64,000 bases of DNA from an uncultured Acetatifactor sp. (lineage in GTDB: Bacteria > Bacillota > Clostridia > Lachnospirales > Lachnospiraceae): positions 10,614 through 74,613 of the forward strand of contig CAJUCT010000021.1 in assembly GCA_910585015.1 (NCBI GenBank). Direction: 5' to 3'. The notes beneath the pieces are model-generated. The model was not told the DNA's origin. It saw only the letters and a list, made by a program, of their open reading frames with translations, and did not search any database. Below are positions 8,571-17,507 of this stretch, in pieces. Numbering within the stretch: position 1 is the stretch's first letter; each line of letters opens with the position of its first letter. The translations under genes and the position numbers were made by a program.

Positions 8571-9578
8571 ATGAAAAGAAAAGTGGCTATTGTAGGGTGC
8601 GGGGGGATCTCGCAGGTACATGCCCGGGTTCTCGGAGCCATGGAAGGGGTGGAACTCTGTGCTTTCGTAGACTGCAGGCTGGACTGCGCAGAAAAACTGG
8701 CCGGGCAATATGGAGAGGGAAGGGCTGGCATCTATGGGAACCTGAAGGAGATGTTGATGGCCAAGGAGCCCCAAGTGGTACATATCTGTACTCCTCACTA
8801 TCTTCATGTCCCCATGGCTCTGGAGGTATTAGCGGGCGGCGGCTCCGTGTTCATGGAGAAGCCTCCGGCTATTTCCATCCGACAGTTTAAGCAGTTGGAG
8901 CAGGCACTGACACAAAGCAACGGAAAACTGGGCATTTGTTTCCAGAACCGATACAATCCTTCAACGAAAAAGGTGGACGAACTGCTGCGGGAGGGAAGAC
9001 TGGGGGAGATCAGAGGCGGCAGAGCCTTTGTCACCTGGAACAGGGATGAAAATTATTATCGGGACAGTGACTGGCGCGGGAACTGGAAGACCGAGGGCGG
9101 CGGTGCATTGATCAATCAGTCCATACATGCCCTGGATCTTTTGCTTCGGTGGCTGGGGGAGCCGGATGTGGTAGAGGCATCTATGGGCAGCCATCATTTG
9201 CGGAAAGTGGCGGAGGTGGAGGATGTGGTGGAGGCGTTTCTGAAATTTCCCGGAGGAAAAAGGGCTTGCTTTTATGCCACCACCGCCTATGTCACAGATG
9301 CCCCGGTTCAGATAGAACTTGCCTGCGAACAGGGGAGCATCCGCGTGGAAGAGGAAAGGGTGACGGTAAAGTATTCACAGGGCGAAGAGGCAGTCTATCT
9401 GCTGAAGACAGAAGGGCCTGTGGGGAAAGCTTACTGGGGCAGTGGTCATGCTTCCTGCATCGATGATTTTTACCGCAGTCTTGAGACGGGAACCCCATAT
9501 GCGAATGACTTGGCCTCGGTAACCAATACCATGCAGGTTATGATGCGGATGTATCAAAGCGCAGGAATGCGGAACTAA
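8571..9578 (+). CDS. Gfo/Idh/MocA-family oxidoreductase (first of two)
   Basis: 335 aa. The start at 8571 follows TGGAGGACTT; an upstream GTG at 8520 would add 17 unlikely residues. The N-terminal Rossmann domain begins KRKVAIVGCGGISQVHARV, followed by the family motif MEKPPAIS (catalytic Lys) at about residue 100. The C-terminal alpha/beta domain has GGGALINQSIHALDLLLRWLG with the active-site Asp/His pattern (H-x3-D). Members oxidise or reduce sugars, inositols or sugar acids with NAD(P). It is the first gene of an operon with a second paralogue and an isomerase, divergent from an AraC regulator. Substrate not assignable. Confidence 0.87.
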   Translation: MKRKVAIVGCGGISQVHARVLGAMEGVELCAFVDCRLDCAEKLAGQYGEGRAGIYGNLKEMLMAKEPQVVHICTPHYLHVPMALEVLAGGGSVFMEKPPAISIRQFKQLEQALTQSNGKLGICFQNRYNPSTKKVDELLREGRLGEIRGGRAFVTWNRDENYYRDSDWRGNWKTEGGGALINQSIHALDLLLRWLGEPDVVEASMGSHHLRKVAEVEDVVEAFLKFPGGKRACFYATTAYVTDAPVQIELACEQGSIRVEEERVTVKYSQGEEAVYLLKTEGPVGKAYWGSGHASCIDDFYRSLETGTPYANDLASVTNTMQVMMRMYQSAGMRN

Positions 9579-9643
9579 AAACAGCGTCTGTCTGGCCATG
9601 GCATAGGCTGGTACGGATGAGAAACTTTTATAAGGAGGCAGAT

Positions 9644-9731
9644 ATGGATAAGGTAAGTATGGATGTTTCCCATCCATTACCGATCAACGCAATATCACAG
9701 GCACAGCCTGTGATATGCAGGGATAAGGTAA
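9644..9731 (+). repeat. Two-hairpin 75-bp repeat element, copy 2 (inside a CDS)
   Basis: Duplicated GGATAAGGTAA at 9646-9656 and 9721-9731, 75 bp apart. Stems: ATGGATG/CATCCAT (9659-9665/9671-9677) and TATCACAGGC/GCCTGTGATA (9693-9702/9706-9715). Compared with copy 1 at 3086-3182, a G-C pair in the second stem has become A-T and a T-A pair in the first stem has become A-T, so pairing is kept. Shared unpaired segments include GGTAAGT, ATCAACGCA-like bases and GATATGCAGG. Confidence 0.8.
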
Positions 9732-10873
9732 AATTGGGAATTATTGGTATCGGCGGCATGGGCAGCAATCATGCGCAATGTATTGTGGAGGGGAAAGTGC
9801 CGGAGATGAAGCTGACGGCTGTGGCCGACATCAAGGAGGCCAGGAGGGAGTGGGCCAGACAAAAACTCCCGGCGGATGTGGCCGTCTACAGCGATGGCAA
9901 GGAACTGATCGAGAGCGGAACCTGTGACGCGGTGCTGGTGGCCACACCCCACTATCTGCATCCGGAGCTTGTGATCTGTGCCCTGGAGCATGGGCTTCAT
10001 GCCATCACCGAGAAACCTGCCGGAGTGTACACCAAACAGGTGCGGGAGATGAATGAGGCGGCGGAAAAATCGGACAGAGTCTTTGCCATTATGCTGAACC
10101 AGAGAACCAACTGCGTCTACCGCAAGATGCATGAGATGATTGCCAGTGGAGAACTGGGGCAGATCAAGCGGGTGAACTGGATTATCACGGACTGGTATCG
10201 GACCCAGATCTATTATGACGCCGCGGACTGGAAAGCCACCTGGGACGGCGAGGGCGGCGGTGTGCTGCTGAACCAGTGCCCCCATCAGCTGGACCTGATA
10301 CAGTGGCTATGCGGTATGCCGGTGCGGGTACGGGCTTTCTGCCATGAGGCGAAATGGCATGACATCGAGGTGGAGGACGATGTGACGGCCTATCTGGAGT
10401 ATGAAAACGGAGCCACGGGTGTCTTTGTCACCACCACTGCCGACACTCCCGGCACGAACCGCCTGGAAATTACGCTGGAAATGGGAAAGCTGGTGTGTGA
10501 AAACAATAAGCTTTTGCTGTACCGCCTGGGTGAAAATGAGAGAATTTTCTGCAAAACCTCCAAGGAGGGATTTGCCCAGCCCCAGTGTATGCTGGAGGAG
10601 GTGGAGACGGACGGGCAAAACGAGCAGCATGTGGGAGTGCTGAAAGCGTTTGCAGGCAAAATTCTTCACGGTACGCCCCTGGTGGCGGAGGGAACGGAGG
10701 GGATTTACGGCCTTACCCTCTCCAATGCCATGCATCTGTCCAGCTGGCTTGACAGAATGGTGGAGATTCCCTTTGATGAGGAACTCTTTTTGCGGGAACT
10801 GAACAAAAAGAGGGCGACTTCCAGAAAAAAGACAGACAGCGGTATAGTGTTTGATACCACGGGAACTTATTGA
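9644..10873 (+). CDS. Gfo/Idh/MocA-family oxidoreductase (second) with N-terminal repeat insertion
   Basis: 409 aa from the ATG at 9644, preceded by TAAGGAGG. The Rossmann motif KLGIIGIGGMGSNHA begins only at about residue 30, because a 75-bp repeat has added 25 in-frame codons after the fourth codon; the residues DKV occur on both sides of the insert. Without it the protein would start MDKVKLGIIGIGG, normal for the family. The catalytic motif ITEKPAGVY and the active-site pattern GGGVLLNQCPHQLDLIQWLCG are intact, so the enzyme may tolerate the tag. It is paralogous to the preceding gene; paired family members often act in successive oxidation and reduction steps of cyclitol or sugar-acid pathways. 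Confidence 0.86.
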   Translation: MDKVSMDVSHPLPINAISQAQPVICRDKVKLGIIGIGGMGSNHAQCIVEGKVPEMKLTAVADIKEARREWARQKLPADVAVYSDGKELIESGTCDAVLVATPHYLHPELVICALEHGLHAITEKPAGVYTKQVREMNEAAEKSDRVFAIMLNQRTNCVYRKMHEMIASGELGQIKRVNWIITDWYRTQIYYDAADWKATWDGEGGGVLLNQCPHQLDLIQWLCGMPVRVRAFCHEAKWHDIEVEDDVTAYLEYENGATGVFVTTTADTPGTNRLEITLEMGKLVCENNKLLLYRLGENERIFCKTSKEGFAQPQCMLEEVETDGQNEQHVGVLKAFAGKILHGTPLVAEGTEGIYGLTLSNAMHLSSWLDRMVEIPFDEELFLRELNKKRATSRKKTDSGIVFDTTGTY

Positions 10874-10992
10874 GGCGTACCGACGGGGGACGAGACTTGG
10901 GCCGGAAAGGATCCAACAAAGTTAATGTGGACAAAACGGGTGCGGAAAAGCCATTTCCGGGCAGATATAGGAATTAGACAAGGAGCGGGAAA

Positions 10993-11838
10993 ATGTTTGA
11001 GAATATTGCATTGACAGGATTTGCGGATGAGATCGCCGCGTCTCTGGACACGCAGATGCAGGTGCTGGAAAAATTACATATGAATTACATCGAAATGCGG
11101 GGAGTGGACGGCAGGAACTTTGTAGAGTACTCCGCCGCAGAGGCGAAGGAGATCAGGAAACGCTTGGAGGACAGAGGATTTGCCCTATCTGCCGTGGGCT
11201 CTCCCATCGGAAAAATCGGAATCACGGAGGATTTTGCTCCTCACATGGAGTTGTTTAAGCATACCGTGGAGTTGGCACATATTATGGAAACCCCCAATAT
11301 TCGGATGTTTAGTTTCTATGTGCCTAAGGAGAATGCCGCTGTCTATAAAGGGCAGGTCATGGAGCGGCTGGGGCAGTTTGTGGACTATGCCGCCGCGGGC
11401 GGGATCGTTTTGCTTCATGAGAATGAAAAGGGAATTTATGGCGAGATGGCGGAGGGCTGTCTGGAGATTCTAAAGTGTTTTGCGGGAGAACATTTCAAAG
11501 CGGTTTTTGACTTTGCCAACTTCGTGCAGGCGGGACAGGATACCCTGGAGGCGTATGAACTGTTGAACCCCTATATCGCCTATATCCATGTGAAGGATGC
11601 CATATTTAAGGATGGCAGCGTGGTTCCGGCAGGGTATGGGGACGGCAATGTTAAGGAGATTCTGAGGTGCCTGAAAGCCGACGGCTACAGTGGGTATCTC
11701 TCTCTGGAGCCTCATCTCTCGGATTTCACCGGCTTTTCCTCCTTGGAGAAAGACGGCAAAATCGGGAAAAAACTGTCGGGGGAGGAAGCCTTCACCCTGG
11801 CCCATGACGCTTTGGTAAAGATTTTGGAGACAATATAG
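10993..11838 (+). CDS. Sugar phosphate isomerase/epimerase family protein (TIM barrel)
   Basis: 281 aa of the xylose-isomerase-like TIM-barrel family (AP endonuclease 2 fold), as in IolE, IolI and hydroxypyruvate isomerase. Visible hallmarks are LTGFADEIAASLDTQ at the N-terminus, ENEKGIYGE with the metal-binding Glu at about 145, FDFANFVQAG (metal Asp) at about 173, YIHVKDA (His) near 197, and SLEPHL (Glu) near 235. It follows the two oxidoreductases and ends at a strong terminator, so it is the last gene of the catabolic operon. The start ATG follows AAGGAGCGGG. The exact isomerisation is unknown. Confidence 0.85.
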   Translation: MFENIALTGFADEIAASLDTQMQVLEKLHMNYIEMRGVDGRNFVEYSAAEAKEIRKRLEDRGFALSAVGSPIGKIGITEDFAPHMELFKHTVELAHIMETPNIRMFSFYVPKENAAVYKGQVMERLGQFVDYAAAGGIVLLHENEKGIYGEMAEGCLEILKCFAGEHFKAVFDFANFVQAGQDTLEAYELLNPYIAYIHVKDAIFKDGSVVPAGYGDGNVKEILRCLKADGYSGYLSLEPHLSDFTGFSSLEKDGKIGKKLSGEEAFTLAHDALVKILETI

Positions 11839-11854
11839 AAGGCATTGCGTTCTC

Positions 11855-11894
11855 TTTCCCCCTGCTTTATAATTGGGAGCAGGGGGAAATTTTT
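11855..11894 (+). terminator. Intrinsic terminator of the oxidoreductase operon
   Basis: Perfect 12-bp stem TTTCCCCCTGCT (11855-11866) / AGCAGGGGGAAA (11878-11889) followed by TTTTT. It overlaps the first codons of the next reading frame. Confidence 0.9.
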
Positions 11895-12496
11895 ATGGTA
11901 TTCCTCTGGTCAGACTAAAACACATAATTCAAGAGAAATCCGTCATATCCTTTGCGATGAGATTCCCGGTGGGAACGCTGGCATGTAAGACGCCGGTTCC
12001 CTATACAAGGGTCAGGAACTCCATTACGCCCAGGCTGGACGCTCTGGCTCTTGACCTCTGCATAGAACTGGAGCGGCGGGGAGTCACCGCGGTGCCCATT
12101 CCCACCAACGAGAGTGTCTGGGACGAAAAGACCGGGAGATATCGCTCCATAATCTCTCAGAAACATGCCGCCCAGGCGGCGGGACTGGGAACCATAGGAC
12201 GCCACTCTCTGCTGATCACGCCAGAGTTTGGGAGTATGGTCTGGCTGGGCTGTGTTCTGTGCGACACTCTGCTGGATGCGGACCCGCTGAGAGAGCGAAT
12301 CTGCACAGACTGCAATAGATGCGTGGAAGTCTGCCCCATTCATGCCTTAGATAACACTGACCTGAACCAGGGCGCCTGCTGGGACTATGCGTTTGGAGAC
12401 GATGAGAGCCGGAAGACTTGGGTGATTTCCTGCCATAAATGCAGGGATATCTGCCCTTATAATTTGGGGACGGAGAATAGAAAGTTGACGCAGTAG
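11873..12496 (+). CDS. Epoxyqueuosine-reductase-like 4Fe-4S protein, probably 5'-truncated
   Basis: About 207 codons. The C-terminal part has the double-cluster ferredoxin domain: CTDCNRCVEVCP and CHKCRDICP give two C-x2-C-x2-C-x3-C-type sets, with IISQKHAAQAAGLGTIGRHSLLI upstream as in the QueG-related family. Relatives usually begin with about 15-20 more residues before the GADxxG segment that here starts the frame (GAGGNFYGI). The only upstream start is a TTG at 11873 inside the terminator of the preceding operon, with no RBS; an ATG at 11957 also lacks one. The gene therefore looks damaged at its 5' end and may be unexpressed. True QueG is longer, so queuosine synthesis is not claimed. 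Confidence 0.6.
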   Translation: MGAGGNFYGIPLVRLKHIIQEKSVISFAMRFPVGTLACKTPVPYTRVRNSITPRLDALALDLCIELERRGVTAVPIPTNESVWDEKTGRYRSIISQKHAAQAAGLGTIGRHSLLITPEFGSMVWLGCVLCDTLLDADPLRERICTDCNRCVEVCPIHALDNTDLNQGACWDYAFGDDESRKTWVISCHKCRDICPYNLGTENRKLTQ

Positions 12497-12574
12497 ATAA
12501 TGCTCTTCAAGGATTGGGACACTGGCAGCGGGCATTTGCAGTCTGGGAGATATTGACGGTATTTGAAATATCAT

Positions 12575-12603
12575 TTGTGATTGGAGGGGAAATATGGTAC
12601 AAT
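12575..12603 (+). promoter_or_regulatory. Promoter for the beta-CASP nuclease gene
   Basis: TTGTGA (12575-12580), 17-bp spacer, TACAAT (12598-12603) with TGG before the -10. It lies about 90 bp upstream of the next start codon. Confidence 0.55.
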
Positions 12604-12690
12604 GTTCCTAAAAGGGTGGCGCCATGCGGGCGGGATCATCCGCAGGCCCCAGGCAGCTGCAAAACAAAAATACGATAGGAGGATGGGACT

Positions 12691-14295
12691 ATGAAGCTAA
12701 TGTTTATAGGTGCGGACCATGAAGTGACGGGGAGCTGTCATTACCTGGAGGTAGACGGTAAGCATATTCTGGTGGATTACGGCATGGAGCAGGGGGTCAA
12801 TGTGTTTGAGAATATGCCCCTGCCTGTGGATGAGGCGCTGATTGACTATGTGTTTCTGACCCATGCCCATATCGATCATTCCGGCCTGCTGCCCCTCTTG
12901 TATGCCAAGGGCTTTCGGGGGCAGATCTATATGACCCATGCCACGGCGGATCTGTGCAGTATCATGCTCCGTGACTGTGCCCATATCCAGATGGCCGAGG
13001 CGGAGTGGAAGAACCGCAAGGCCAAGAGGAGCGCGTCCCAGCCCGCCATGGATCCCCTCTACACCATGGAGGATGCGGAGGGCTGTATCAAGCGTATTGT
13101 AGCCTGCGGTTACGACACGGAGATCCAGATCACCGAGAATATAAAGATTCGTTTTACGGACATAGGGCATCTGCTGGGATCCGCAAGTATAGAGGTATGG
13201 CTGACGGAGAATGGCACCACCCGCAAGCTTGTATTTTCGGGAGATATCGGCAATAAAGACCTGCCGTTGCTCAGGGATCCCCACCACACCCGGGAGGCGG
13301 ACTATGTCATTATGGAGTCCACTTATGGGGATCGGTATCACGGCAAGGATAAACTGGACTATGTGGCGGCGCTGGCCCAGATCCTGCAGGAGACCTTTGA
13401 CAGAGGGGGTAATGTGGTGATTCCCTCCTTCGCGGTGGGGCGTACCCAGGAACTGCTGTATTTTCTGCGGCAAGTTAAGGTGGGCCGCCTGGTGAAGGGA
13501 CATGAGGATTTTCCTGTATATGTAGACAGTCCCCTGGCGGTGGAGGCCACCAATATTTTCCAGGAGAACCGTCTGGAGTGCTTCGACGGGGAGGCTCTGG
13601 AATATGTGAAGGAGGGCATTAATCCTCTGTCCTTTGCGGGATTACGCCTGTCCATCACCAGCGACGAATCCATAGCCATCAATTTTAACACCACGCCCAA
13701 GGTGATCATCTCCGCCTCCGGCATGTGTGAGGCAGGACGTATCCGCCATCATTTAAAACATAATCTGTGGCGTCCGGAGTCCACGATCCTCTTTGTGGGT
13801 TATCAGGCCGTGGGAACCCTGGGCCGTGCCATTGTGGAGGGGGCCAAGGAGGTTAAGCTCTTCGGCGAGCCCATTGAGGTGCGGGCATCCATCAAAAAGC
13901 TGGTGGGCATGAGCGGCCATGCGGACAAGGACGGGCTGCTGGAATGGGTGAATGCCTTTGAGGAAAAACCCAAAAAGGTTTTTGTGGTACACGGCGAAGA
14001 CAGCGTGTGCATGAACTTTGTGGAATGTCTGAAGATCGAGCACGGACAGAGGGCTTATGCGCCCTACAGCGGTTCGGAGTTTGATCTGATTGCCAATAAA
14101 TTTACTTACGAGGCGGAGCCCGTACCCGTCAAGAAGAGGGCTGCGGCGGCCACCGGCGTATTTGCCCGTCTGGTAGCCGCAGGCCAGCGCCTGGTGGCAA
14201 TGATCGCCAAGTGCGACGGCTGGGCCAACAAGGATCAGGCCAAGTTAGCGGATCAGATTAACTCGCTGTGTGACAAGTGGGAGAGGAATATTTGA
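12691..14295 (+). CDS. MBL-fold beta-CASP RNA-processing exonuclease-like protein
   Basis: 534 aa, start after AGGAGGATGGGACT. The metallo-beta-lactamase core shows THAHIDHSG (HxHxDH, about residue 58), LGSASIEVW, and FSGDIGNKDLPLL. The beta-CASP insert and metal motifs follow: ASGMCEAGRIRHHLKHNL (about 340-357) and VGMSGHADKDGLLEW (about 403-417), the RMMBL (RNA-specificity) domain. This arrangement matches the YsiE/Ysh1-like group of 5'-exo/endoribonucleases rather than RNase J, which is longer in its C-terminus. A cytoplasmic role in RNA turnover is inferred. A 75-residue basic C-terminal tail is extra to the core. Confidence 0.87.
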   Translation: MKLMFIGADHEVTGSCHYLEVDGKHILVDYGMEQGVNVFENMPLPVDEALIDYVFLTHAHIDHSGLLPLLYAKGFRGQIYMTHATADLCSIMLRDCAHIQMAEAEWKNRKAKRSASQPAMDPLYTMEDAEGCIKRIVACGYDTEIQITENIKIRFTDIGHLLGSASIEVWLTENGTTRKLVFSGDIGNKDLPLLRDPHHTREADYVIMESTYGDRYHGKDKLDYVAALAQILQETFDRGGNVVIPSFAVGRTQELLYFLRQVKVGRLVKGHEDFPVYVDSPLAVEATNIFQENRLECFDGEALEYVKEGINPLSFAGLRLSITSDESIAINFNTTPKVIISASGMCEAGRIRHHLKHNLWRPESTILFVGYQAVGTLGRAIVEGAKEVKLFGEPIEVRASIKKLVGMSGHADKDGLLEWVNAFEEKPKKVFVVHGEDSVCMNFVECLKIEHGQRAYAPYSGSEFDLIANKFTYEAEPVPVKKRAAAATGVFARLVAAGQRLVAMIAKCDGWANKDQAKLADQINSLCDKWERNI

Positions 14296-14346
14296 GCGGC
14301 CCGTGGCTGTGAACGGGTGACGAGATAACAAGGAGAAAGAGGGACA

Positions 14347-15195
14347 ATGAGCGTAGCGGACAATCTATTTATCAATATGTGTCGGGACATTCTGGAGAAC
14401 GGCACCAGCACCGAGGGGGAGAAGGTGCGCCCCCATTGGGAGGACGGCGCTCCGGCATATACCATCAAGAAGTTTGGCGTGGTAAACCGGTACGATCTGT
14501 CCAGGGAGTTTCCCATCATGACCCTGCGGCGCACTGCCCTGAAGAACGCCACGGACGAGATGCTGTGGATTTGGCAGCAAAAGTCCAACAATATTCATGA
14601 CCTGCACAGCCACATCTGGGACGAGTGGGCGGATGAAGAGGGGTCCATCGGCAAGGCATACGGTTATCAGATGGGGGTGAAGCACCAGTATAAGGAGGGG
14701 ATGATGGATCAGGTGGATCGTGTGATCTACGACCTGAAGAACAATCCCTTTAGCCGCCGCATCATGACCAATATCTATGTGCATCAGGATCTTCATGAGA
14801 TGCGGCTGTATCCCTGTGCCTACAGTATGACTTTCAATGTGACCCAGAAGCCGGGGCAGGAGAAGCTTATATTAAATGCCATACTGAACCAGCGTTCCCA
14901 GGACGTGCTGATGGCCAACAACTGGAACGTGGTGCAGTATGCCGTGCTGATGCATATGCTGGCCCAGGTCTGCGGTATGCAGGTGGGAGAGTTGGTGCAT
15001 GTAATTGCGGATGCCCATATCTATGATCGGCATGTGCCGCTTGTCAGGGAGTTGATCGCCAGAGAGCCCCATGAGGCGCCGACTTTCTGGCTCAATCCGG
15101 ATATTCATGATTTTTACCGGTTCACCAAGGAGGACGTGAGGGTGGATGGTTATGTGACCGGCGAGCAGATCAGGGATATTCCCATTGCTATTTAA
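14347..15195 (+). CDS. thyA: Thymidylate synthase
   Basis: 282 aa; converts dUMP and methylene-tetrahydrofolate to dTMP and dihydrofolate. The catalytic Cys lies in LYPCAYSMTFNV (about residue 158), followed by ILNQRSQDVLMANNWNVVQYAVL, the family's phosphate- and dUMP-binding region, and DAHIYDRHV near 222. The start ATG follows AAGGAGAAAGAG. The folA gene begins 22 bp after the stop, so dihydrofolate made here is recycled by the next gene product. The sequence belongs to the long thymidylate-synthase subgroup common in Firmicutes; it is not the flavin-dependent ThyX. Confidence 0.93.
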   Translation: MSVADNLFINMCRDILENGTSTEGEKVRPHWEDGAPAYTIKKFGVVNRYDLSREFPIMTLRRTALKNATDEMLWIWQQKSNNIHDLHSHIWDEWADEEGSIGKAYGYQMGVKHQYKEGMMDQVDRVIYDLKNNPFSRRIMTNIYVHQDLHEMRLYPCAYSMTFNVTQKPGQEKLILNAILNQRSQDVLMANNWNVVQYAVLMHMLAQVCGMQVGELVHVIADAHIYDRHVPLVRELIAREPHEAPTFWLNPDIHDFYRFTKEDVRVDGYVTGEQIRDIPIAI

Positions 15196-15217
15196 GGATA
15201 AAAAGGAGTATGAATAT

Positions 15218-15712
15218 ATGAATATCATTGTGGCTGTAGACCAAAACTGGGCCATCGGCAACAAAGGGGATCTGCTGGTGCGCATCCCCAACGATCATAA
15301 GCATTTCCGGGAGGAGACCACAGGCAGGGTAGTGGTGCTGGGCCGCAAGACCCTGGAGACCTTTCCCCAGGGGATGCCCCTGAAGAACCGCACGAACATT
15401 ATTCTTACCCATGATTCCAAGTATCAGGTCAAGGATGCCCTCATTGTGCATTCCGTGGAGGAACTGATGGAGCGGCTGCGGGAGTACGACGACCAGGATA
15501 TCTATATCATCGGAGGGGACAGTGTGTACCGTCAGCTGCTGCCCTACTGCAATGTGGCCCATGTGACAAAGATCGACCATGCTTATGAGGCGGATGCCTT
15601 TTTCCCCAATCTGGATCAGGATCCGGCTTGGGAGATCACGGCGGACAGCGACGAGCAGACCTATTTTGACATTGCCTATCAGTTTCTGAGGTACGAGCGC
15701 AAGAACCGATAA
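15218..15712 (+). CDS. folA: Dihydrofolate reductase
   Basis: 164 aa from the ATG at 15218 (RBS AAAAGGAG); reduces dihydrofolate to tetrahydrofolate with NADPH. It has the canonical start MNIIVAVDQNWAIGNKGDLL, the substrate-binding segment IPNDHKHFREETTGRVVVLGRKTLETF, and the NADPH-binding IYIIGGDSVYRQLLP near residue 100. Co-transcription with thyA (22-bp gap) and a shared downstream terminator make a standard thyA-folA operon. Confidence 0.95.
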   Translation: MNIIVAVDQNWAIGNKGDLLVRIPNDHKHFREETTGRVVVLGRKTLETFPQGMPLKNRTNIILTHDSKYQVKDALIVHSVEELMERLREYDDQDIYIIGGDSVYRQLLPYCNVAHVTKIDHAYEADAFFPNLDQDPAWEITADSDEQTYFDIAYQFLRYERKNR

Positions 15713-15716
15713 AGTT

Positions 15717-15760
15717 GGGGAAGATATTTTTTGCAGGAGAAAAAATATCTTCCCCATTTT
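15717..15760 (+). terminator. Intrinsic terminator of thyA-folA
   Basis: Perfect 16-bp stem, GGGGAAGATATTTTTT (15717-15732) and its complement at 15740-15755, followed by ATTTT. The A/T-rich inner stem could work in both directions. Confidence 0.9.
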
Positions 15761-15880
15761 ATAAGTTTATAAGAGTAATATGCAGGAAAAGGAAACAGAA
15801 AGCAATTCCGTCTTTCAAAATTAAGAGACAGAGGAGTTGAATAGACAAAACCTATTTTTATGGCAAGAAAGAGAGTGCAT

Positions 15881-17422
15881 ATGAAAAAATATTATCAATA
15901 TTTATGGAAAGAAATTGTAATGCGTTTGTGCTTTCATATTCTATATATGTGTGCAATTGCTGCGTTGCCATATATTATAAAAAATATGGTTGATTGTAAA
16001 TTCGTAAATGGTATTTATGATGTTATAAAATGGATTATTATATTTGCCGCATTTGTTTTAATGGGAATGGGAGCACAATATGTTACGCAGCGCAGTGCAT
16101 GGAAACTGGACAAGAAGTTTTATGAGAGGATTCGACAAGAGTATTTTCTGGCAATTATAAAGAAAAAACCGGAAGAATTTGGTAAAAAAAAGATTGGTGA
16201 GTATTTATCACAAATAAATAATGATATTGCTGGCTGTGAAGAATATATAGAATATGTAATGGAAGTCTGTGAATCGGTTATTGGACTAATAGTATATGCA
16301 ATTTACATTTTCCTGTTGGATATGCGTATTGCATGTATCATTTATTTGGCGGCATTTATTACATTGTTCTTGCCAAGAGTAACAGGTACCAAGCTATCCA
16401 ATAAAAAGCAGTTTTTATTAAGTGAAACAGGAAAATATACAAATACAGTAATGGATTTATTAAAGGGTTTTTCTTTTATAAATCGTTATACGGAAAAGGC
16501 AATTTTTGATGAACATGGAAAATCGCTGCATTTAATGGAGAATGCCAGATATGCATATGGGAAATATAAAACATTTGCAAATGTATTAAATGGAAGTGTG
16601 ATGTATATTGTAAATACGGCGGCATTTGGAATTATTGCCATATTATTATGTGCGGGGAGTATTACTGCTGGTGTCGCTACCGCTACTATTTCCTATATTC
16701 AGGATTTTATGTTTCCTCTCAGAACCATTATAGATTCAATCAGTGCGGTAAAAGCAGTAGAAGGAATAAAAAATCGTATCGTTGAAGAAATAGAGAACAC
16801 AAGATACATATCAATCAGTAAAGCAGTGTTCAGAGACGAAGTCAGAATAGATAAGGTTTCACTTGCATTTGCTGATTTTGAACTGAATGAGATATCATAT
16901 ACATTTGTGAAGGGGAAAACTTATGCGATTACGGGAAACAGTGGAACAGGAAAAAGTACAATCTTAAAGATTATAACACAGCGAATAATGCAGAAAACAG
17001 GAGATGTATGGATCGATAATTTAGAAGCAAATTATGATTTGTGTAATGATTTAATTTTCTATTCAGAACAAGGCTCGCACGTATATGCCGCTCCTTATCA
17101 GGATAACGTGACGATGTTCGGAAGCTATAAATATGAAAAAAATATAGAAAAATTGACAGGGTCAGATCGGTATAACTCAATTTACGATTCGAAAAACTGC
17201 AATGAATTAAGTGGGGGAGAAAAACAGATTGTATTATTAGCAAGAGCGCTGTTGTCAGATAAAGAAATTTTAGTTTTGGATGAACCTTTTTCGGCTATGA
17301 ATAAGGATTTAGAGGTCAATCTGACAAAAGAATTGTTGGGTTCCGGAAAAACCATTATATTGGTTACGCACAATATCGAAAAGGAGTATTTGGACATGTT
17401 CGATTACGTTATTTCTCTATAG
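15881..17422 (+). CDS. ABC transporter, fused permease/ATPase, AT-rich
   Basis: About 513 aa with a six-helix exporter membrane domain (about 1-290) and one nucleotide-binding domain: Walker A GNSGTGKST (about 350), signature LSGGEKQ (about 445), Walker B ILVLDEPFSAMN, H-loop VTHNIEK. The start at 15881 is preferred (AAGAAAGAGAG upstream); an in-frame ATG at 15860 lacks an RBS. Base composition is much more AT-rich than the flanking thyA-folA and ilvE genes, and the NBD is short, like peptide or lantibiotic exporters. No peptide precursor gene was found beside it. It sits between a terminator and a gutted methyltransferase gene, which suggests an acquired segment. Confidence 0.82.
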   Translation: MKKYYQYLWKEIVMRLCFHILYMCAIAALPYIIKNMVDCKFVNGIYDVIKWIIIFAAFVLMGMGAQYVTQRSAWKLDKKFYERIRQEYFLAIIKKKPEEFGKKKIGEYLSQINNDIAGCEEYIEYVMEVCESVIGLIVYAIYIFLLDMRIACIIYLAAFITLFLPRVTGTKLSNKKQFLLSETGKYTNTVMDLLKGFSFINRYTEKAIFDEHGKSLHLMENARYAYGKYKTFANVLNGSVMYIVNTAAFGIIAILLCAGSITAGVATATISYIQDFMFPLRTIIDSISAVKAVEGIKNRIVEEIENTRYISISKAVFRDEVRIDKVSLAFADFELNEISYTFVKGKTYAITGNSGTGKSTILKIITQRIMQKTGDVWIDNLEANYDLCNDLIFYSEQGSHVYAAPYQDNVTMFGSYKYEKNIEKLTGSDRYNSIYDSKNCNELSGGEKQIVLLARALLSDKEILVLDEPFSAMNKDLEVNLTKELLGSGKTIILVTHNIEKEYLDMFDYVISL

Positions 17423-17507
17423 GATTTTGGCTTTCTGAATGCGGGTAACTGCACCGGATCGTATCAATTTGCAAGAGATATCGAATACGAAAAGGAGCAG
17501 TTGATTC

